Source of the DNA: DASZHC01 sp035938215
Lineage (GTDB): Bacteria > Verrucomicrobiota > Verrucomicrobiia > Chthoniobacterales > JAFAMB01
DNA: 24,861 nucleotides
Assembly: GCA_035938215.1 (NCBI GenBank)
Contig: DASZHC010000004.1
Location: forward strand, 1 to 24,861
Direction: 5' to 3'
Below the pieces are notes generated by a model. It did no database searches. It saw only the letters and a list, made by a program, of their open reading frames with translations, and was not told the DNA's origin. This document shows positions 20,905 through 24,861 of this stretch, piece after piece (position 1 is the first letter of the stretch; the number at the start of each line of letters is the position of its first letter). Made by a program: the position numbers and the translations under genes.

Positions 20905-22134
20905 CCGTCTGATCTGCGTTGCCGGAGCCCCTGTCCGCGTCGGCCAAACAGCGTCGTTGAGCAGCCATGCCAGGCAATAGACCAGGAACAGTAACGCTGA
21001 AACCGGTAAGCTCGCCAGAATCCAGAATGGCTTGAAATGCGGCAAGAAGCTGGCCCTTGCAACCGCCAGCAGCTGAAGAGCGAGAGAAGCCCAAATCCCG
21101 AACCGAATCCAGAACACCTGCCTTGAATGCAAGGAGTGAAGAAGCGCAAGTATGGCCGGTGCCGCGAGAAGCAGATACGTATAGGACTCGGTGGCCGGTC
21201 CACAAAGCGTCATCCAGATCGCAGACAAACAAAATAGTCCGATCAGCACCCGGGCCGAATTCCACTCTTTCCAGGTACCGAACGCGCAGAAAACTGCGAT
21301 TGCCGCCGCGCTCCCGAGTTGGATCAGGGTGAAGGCCTTTTGCGAGATCGGCAAATGGAAGATCCAATGGCTGATGAACCAGAGATCCAACGGCAGCTTT
21401 TCGACGGGCCAGTTCCGGCGATCATCTGCGGTCCTCGTGGCAATCCAATCGCTGTATTGCTTCGATACATAAGACCAGTGCTGAAACAGGAATGGCAAAA
21501 GAGCCAAAAGAAAAAGGCTGCCGAACAATCGCCAGGCGAAACGGCGGGGGGCGATGACGCAGATCAGTAAACCAACCGCGAGCGGGTAGATTTTGAAAAA
21601 GGTCGCCAGAGCGATGCAGAAGGCAGCCCAATTCCAGCGCTCGGTATAAACCGCGGCGATCGCAAGCATGATGAGCCCGGCAACCAGGGGATTGGCCTGG
21701 CTGATATCAATATTACCAAGAGCCAGCGGGGCCAGCACAAGGTAGGCAACGCCGGCCAATTGAGGTTTGATGCCGGCAAAAAGGTTCGACCTTAAAAGCG
21801 CGGCAAGCCCTCCGAGCAGCGCAGTCGCATTGATAAGCCGCCAGACAATGTTGGCTATCGCTGTCGGAAGAAACGCAAATGGGGCAAAGAGCGCGGCGAC
21901 AACGGGGCTGTACACGAAGCCCATCCATTGCGTGTAGACATTCTCACCGCGCAGCCAGTGCGATCCAGCCAGATTGTAGGTGTCAAAAGAGGTTCCCCTT
22001 TGCAAAAGAAGAAGAGGGCGAGCGACCAGGACGGCCAAAGCAATCGTCCAAAGGACCCAGGCGGCTATGTTCCAGAAGCTTGTTTTCGAGGCGTTTGTCG
22101 ACCGGTTTTGCTTTTCAAGGATTCTAGCGCCCAC
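20902..22134 (-). CDS. GT87 (DUF2029) family membrane glycosyltransferase, copy 1
   Basis: 410 residues if started at the GTG at 22134; the frame remains open to an ATG at 22284, which would add 50 polar residues and collide with the divergent GT9 gene. No ATG lies between. Ten or so membrane helices start at NIAAWVLWTIALAVLVARPL. FDTYNLAGSHWLRGENVYTQ and MGFVYSPVVAALFAPFAF form the family signature. LGNIDISQANPLVAGLIMLA and FFKIYPLAVGLLICVIAPRR also have close counterparts in the downstream copy (LGNFNNGQANPLITGLLMIA, YLKIYPLSVGLLLVLLYPRQ). The inferred role is transfer of a sugar from a lipid-phosphate donor at the outer leaflet. Start uncertain. Confidence 0.82.
   Translation of the reverse strand: MGARILEKQNRSTNASKTSFWNIAAWVLWTIALAVLVARPLLLLQRGTSFDTYNLAGSHWLRGENVYTQWMGFVYSPVVAALFAPFAFLPTAIANIVWRLINATALLGGLAALLRSNLFAGIKPQLAGVAYLVLAPLALGNIDISQANPLVAGLIMLAIAAVYTERWNWAAFCIALATFFKIYPLAVGLLICVIAPRRFAWRLFGSLFLLALLPFLFQHWSYVSKQYSDWIATRTADDRRNWPVEKLPLDLWFISHWIFHLPISQKAFTLIQLGSAAAIAVFCAFGTWKEWNSARVLIGLFCLSAIWMTLCGPATESYTYLLLAAPAILALLHSLHSRQVFWIRFGIWASLALQLLAVARASFLPHFKPFWILASLPVSALLFLVYCLAWLLNDAVWPTRTGAPATQIRR
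22106..22128 (-). repeat. 22-bp dispersed repeat copy at the GT87 start
   Basis: Minus strand: ctagaatccttgaaaagcaa then aac. In the frame of the GT87 gene it encodes ARILEKQN, matching GRILEKQD encoded by the copy between the two GT87 genes. Confidence 0.55.
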
Positions 22135-22306
22135 GGAGTCCGTGCTTATCCCGGTTTTTGACTGTAGGCTAGCGGAATTCCTTAAGTCGAAAAAGTTCGT
22201 GAAACGGAGTTGCCCAGGCCGCTGAAAGAATTTAAAGGTCTTTCCTACCGGTGTCACTGGTCGGTTGGCTCTGCCCCATTCCACTTGCCGCCGATCGCAT
22301 TTTTCT

Positions 22307-23566
22307 ATGGGACCTGCACTCGATACGCGAAAGCTCCAGCTTATTGATCGTTGGATTGGGATGGTCGTGTGCTGGATCCTGACTCGATTGCGAGCATTGA
22401 CGGATAAGCGGCGTACCGGCGAAGTAGCCGGTATGCCGTCAAAGATTCTCTTCGTTAAATTTGCCGAACAGGGTTCGACGGTTCTTGCCTATCGTGCAAT
22501 AGGACGCGCGATAAAAATGGTAGGCAGCGGAAACGTCTATTTTCTAGTGTTCAAGGAGAACCGCTTCATTCTCGACGTGATGAATCTGATTCCGAGAGAG
22601 AATGTCATTACGATCCGCCACAAGAACCTGGTTGATGCCGGGCTGCAAGCGCTGTTCGCGCTTTATAAAATCCGGCGGCTCAAGATCGATGCCTCAATCG
22701 ACCTGGAGTTTTTCGCACGTTCATCCGCTGCGCTGACCTATTTGACAGGCGCAAAATCGCGCGTGGGATTTCACACGTTTTTCGGAGAAGGTCCCTATCG
22801 CGGAAATCTCATGACCCACCGATTGCTTTATAACCCTTACCTTCATACAAGCCAAAGCTTTCAGCTCCTGGTGGAGGCTTTAGAGCAAGACCCGGAAAAT
22901 CTGCCAACCTTCTTCGGACAGGTTCCGCCTGCCGATACTACTTCTCCGCAATTTGCAACGTCAACTGCCAGCCAGGAAGAGGTGCGTGCCATACTCGGCC
23001 GTGAGAGCGGTGTCGAAGGCCAATTTCGCGTTATTCTTCTCAATCCAAATGCGAGCGACTTGCTGCCTCTTCGCAAGTGGCCAACCGAGCGCTATGTCGA
23101 TCTCGCGCGTCGACTACTTGAGCGTTTCCCGGAGGTTTGCGTTGTCATGACTGGCGCTCCGGATGAAGCGGATGCGATCCGAAAAGTCGCTTTGGAGGTC
23201 GGCTCGCAGCGTTGTATTTCGCTCGCCGGCAAAACAACGCTGCCTCAGTTGCTGGTGCTCTACACATTATCGGAGTTGTTGATAACAAACGACAGCGGTC
23301 CGGCTCATTTTGCATCAATGACGCCGATAACGGTCATCACCTTGTTCGGACCTGAGACACCTTTTCTCTTTCGCGCACTAACTCCCCGAGCGATTCCGAT
23401 TTGGATGCAGATTCCTTGCAGCCCTTGCGTCAATGCTTACAACAATCGGCAGAGTCCCTGCCGCAACAATATTTGTATGAAAGCGATTACCGTTGATCAA
23501 GTACTGGAGATAGCCATCAAGGCCTACCTCGAGCGGCAACAGAAGAGGAACCCGGCAGGATCTTGA
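22307..23566 (+). CDS. glycosyltransferase family 9 (heptosyltransferase-like)
   Basis: 419 residues from the ATG at 22307 (MGPALDTRKLQLIDRWIGMV); a start at 22265 would overlap the upstream stretch of the divergent GT87 frame. The first Rossmann half begins ILFVKFAEQGSTVLAYRAI. The second half has VILLNPNASDLLPLRKWPTE and RCISLAGKTTLPQLLVLY, followed by ITNDSGPAHFASM, the D(S/T)G.xH nucleotide-sugar site, and LFGPETP. A Cys cluster (CSPCVNAYNNRQSPC, then NNIC) near the end is common in GT9 proteins. These enzymes act at the cytoplasmic side on lipopolysaccharide cores or similar lipids; the donor need not be heptose. The TGA overlaps the TTG start of the next gene, so translation is probably coupled. 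Confidence 0.88.
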   Translation: MGPALDTRKLQLIDRWIGMVVCWILTRLRALTDKRRTGEVAGMPSKILFVKFAEQGSTVLAYRAIGRAIKMVGSGNVYFLVFKENRFILDVMNLIPRENVITIRHKNLVDAGLQALFALYKIRRLKIDASIDLEFFARSSAALTYLTGAKSRVGFHTFFGEGPYRGNLMTHRLLYNPYLHTSQSFQLLVEALEQDPENLPTFFGQVPPADTTSPQFATSTASQEEVRAILGRESGVEGQFRVILLNPNASDLLPLRKWPTERYVDLARRLLERFPEVCVVMTGAPDEADAIRKVALEVGSQRCISLAGKTTLPQLLVLYTLSELLITNDSGPAHFASMTPITVITLFGPETPFLFRALTPRAIPIWMQIPCSPCVNAYNNRQSPCRNNICMKAITVDQVLEIAIKAYLERQQKRNPAGS

Positions 23567-24861
23567 GAGCTACTCCCGTGTCCCCATATACCCTCTGGGC
23601 CGCGGTGATTCTCCTGGCTGGAACAATTCTGCGTCTCTGGTACAGCACCCACCTCGAGCTTGTCGGAGACGAGGCCTACTATTGGCTCTGGTCGCGGCAT
23701 CCCGATATCTGTTATCTCGATAAAGGACCTGTGATCGCGTGGTTCATTTGGGTTGGCACGGCCCTTTTTGGTCAAACGGTATTCGGAATTCGTTTCTTTG
23801 CAGTCCTCTTGGCGTGCGGAACCGGGATCGGGATCTACCTGCTCGCCCGAAAACTTTTTTCGGACAAGGTCGCATTCTGGTCGGTTGTTCTGGCAGCCAT
23901 GACGCCTCTGTTCGCCGTCGGCGCCACGTTAATGACCATAGACACTGTCTACATCTTTTTCTGGACATTCGCTGCTCTTACATTCTGGCAGGCGAAGGAT
24001 GAGGAAAAGCTAAGATGGTGGATTTTGACCGGCATCTTGATCGGTTTCAGCATGCTTTCAAAATACACGGGTGCCATCGAATTGCTTTCATTCGGCGCTT
24101 TTGGCGTTTGGCATCCGCCAAGCAGGCGTCATTTTCGGCGTCCGACATTCTATGCGATGCTCCTTGTTGCAGCGCTCTTTCTTGTCCCGGTGCTGATCTG
24201 GAATTGGCGTCACGGTTTTCCCACGAGCCAGTTTCTTGTTCACCGCGGGGCCCTTGACGAGCGCGCGCATATTCGCCCGCTTGAGGTATTCTCATTCCTG
24301 GCGCAACAGGCTGGAGTCATTTCGCCCCTTCTTTTTTTCGGCCTCATTATTGCCTTTTGCTGGCCGCGCTTCGCTCGGACTGCCAAGATCGAGACCGGTT
24401 ACCTCGTCTCCCTCTTTTTACCTCTGTTTCTCCTTTACCTGTTTCTAAGCTTTCAGAAAGCAAGCCAGGCGAATTGGGCTGCAGCGGCATATGTCGGGGG
24501 GTTGATCCTTGTAGCTGCAAAGTGGACGGAAGCCCTCCGCACCAGGCCCCACCTGAGATGGCTTGTTATCGCGGGAGTCGGAGTGGCCCTTCTCGAGACC
24601 GGGATCTTACATGAAACTTCCTGGTTGCATCTGCCGGGAGGGCTCGACCCGCTCGATCGGGCGCGCGGTTCACGCGACCTCGCAGCCCAGATTGACGAGC
24701 TGCAGAGAAAAACGGGGGCGCGCTTTGTGATTGCGAACAAATATATGACCGCCGCGTTACTCTCGTTTTACCTTCCCGATCAACCCGATACCTTCATGCC
24801 GGTATCAAGCCCTCCCTTTAACCAGATTGTGCTTTGGCCTACCTATCGAACAAAGCATCCG
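23563..24861 (+). CDS. glycosyltransferase family 39 (ArnT/PMT-like) membrane protein, partial
   Basis: Reading runs off the window end, giving 433 codons. It starts at TTG 23563 (overlapping the GT9 stop as TTGA) or at an in-frame GTG at 23578. The first helix (LWAAVILLAGTILRLWY) is followed by ELVGDEAYYWLWSRHPDI, the acidic DE motif of GT39/PMT_2 proteins, then YLDKGPVIAWFIW. Many helices follow, with LMTIDTVYIFFW and MLSKYTGAIELLSF as in ArnT-like members, and QKASQANWAAAAYVGG. A periplasmic region begins near DLAAQIDELQRKTGARFV. Family members move a sugar from undecaprenyl phosphate to lipid A, a glycan or protein in the periplasm. With the GT9 and GT87 genes it forms a surface glycosylation cluster. 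Confidence 0.88.
   Translation, partial: MRATPVSPYTLWAAVILLAGTILRLWYSTHLELVGDEAYYWLWSRHPDICYLDKGPVIAWFIWVGTALFGQTVFGIRFFAVLLACGTGIGIYLLARKLFSDKVAFWSVVLAAMTPLFAVGATLMTIDTVYIFFWTFAALTFWQAKDEEKLRWWILTGILIGFSMLSKYTGAIELLSFGAFGVWHPPSRRHFRRPTFYAMLLVAALFLVPVLIWNWRHGFPTSQFLVHRGALDERAHIRPLEVFSFLAQQAGVISPLLFFGLIIAFCWPRFARTAKIETGYLVSLFLPLFLLYLFLSFQKASQANWAAAAYVGGLILVAAKWTEALRTRPHLRWLVIAGVGVALLETGILHETSWLHLPGGLDPLDRARGSRDLAAQIDELQRKTGARFVIANKYMTAALLSFYLPDQPDTFMPVSSPPFNQIVLWPTYRTKHP

Noticed and set aside
1..24861. CRISPR array
   Set aside because: The repeats present are dispersed and palindromic with irregular spacing; no regularly spaced direct repeats or cas genes were seen.

Overview
The window looks like bacterial chromosome of moderate GC, most likely from the PVC group and probably a soil Verrucomicrobiota. 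That is an inference from gene content and style: small proteins with an FRPF motif, many short palindromic repeats between genes, and a PHP-glycosyltransferase fusion. No rRNA or other direct phylogenetic marker is present. Most genes belong to the cell envelope and to glycoconjugate synthesis.

Layout. Positions 1-11331 are all on the minus strand: a cut CNNM/HlyC-type membrane protein, rpsN (S14), a PHP + GT4 fusion, a DUF2334 deacetylase, an Lnt-fold protein that has lost catalytic residues, an Lnb-type (DUF4105) protein with an intact His/Cys pair, a large polytopic membrane protein and a phosphohexomutase. A 280-bp inverted-repeat element follows. Next, on the plus strand, come an RlmK-like rRNA methyltransferase and a tiny secreted protein. 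A folate/thymidylate group follows: folA and thyA on minus, folE2 divergent on plus. Then come tRNA-Lys(UUU), a three-gene operon (small FRPF protein, degenerate tyrosine recombinase, second small FRPF protein) and an SDR oxidoreductase. The last part is a glycosyltransferase cluster: two tandem GT87 membrane proteins on minus, diverging from GT9 and GT39 genes on plus. The GT39 gene is cut by the window end.

How the genes work together. The phosphohexomutase, GT4, GT9, GT39, GT87 and deacetylase genes fit building or modifying surface polysaccharide or glycolipid. The Lnt-like/Lnb-like pair points to lipoprotein N-acylation, possibly with the Lnb-type enzyme replacing Lnt catalysis. FolE2 feeds folate synthesis, while ThyA and FolA form the dTMP/dihydrofolate cycle.

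The non-coding part is rich in repeats: four copies of an 87-bp double palindrome (family A), a 169-bp element with 32-bp terminal inverted repeats wedged between thyA and folA, the 280-bp element upstream of the mutase, and at least three further short dispersed repeats. A probable 5' remnant of a group II intron abuts one family A copy.

The items most worth a second look are the Lnt/Lnb pair, the FRPF-recombinase-FRPF operon beside tRNA-Lys, the palindromic insertion inside the deacetylase coding sequence, and the intron remnant next to a palindrome.
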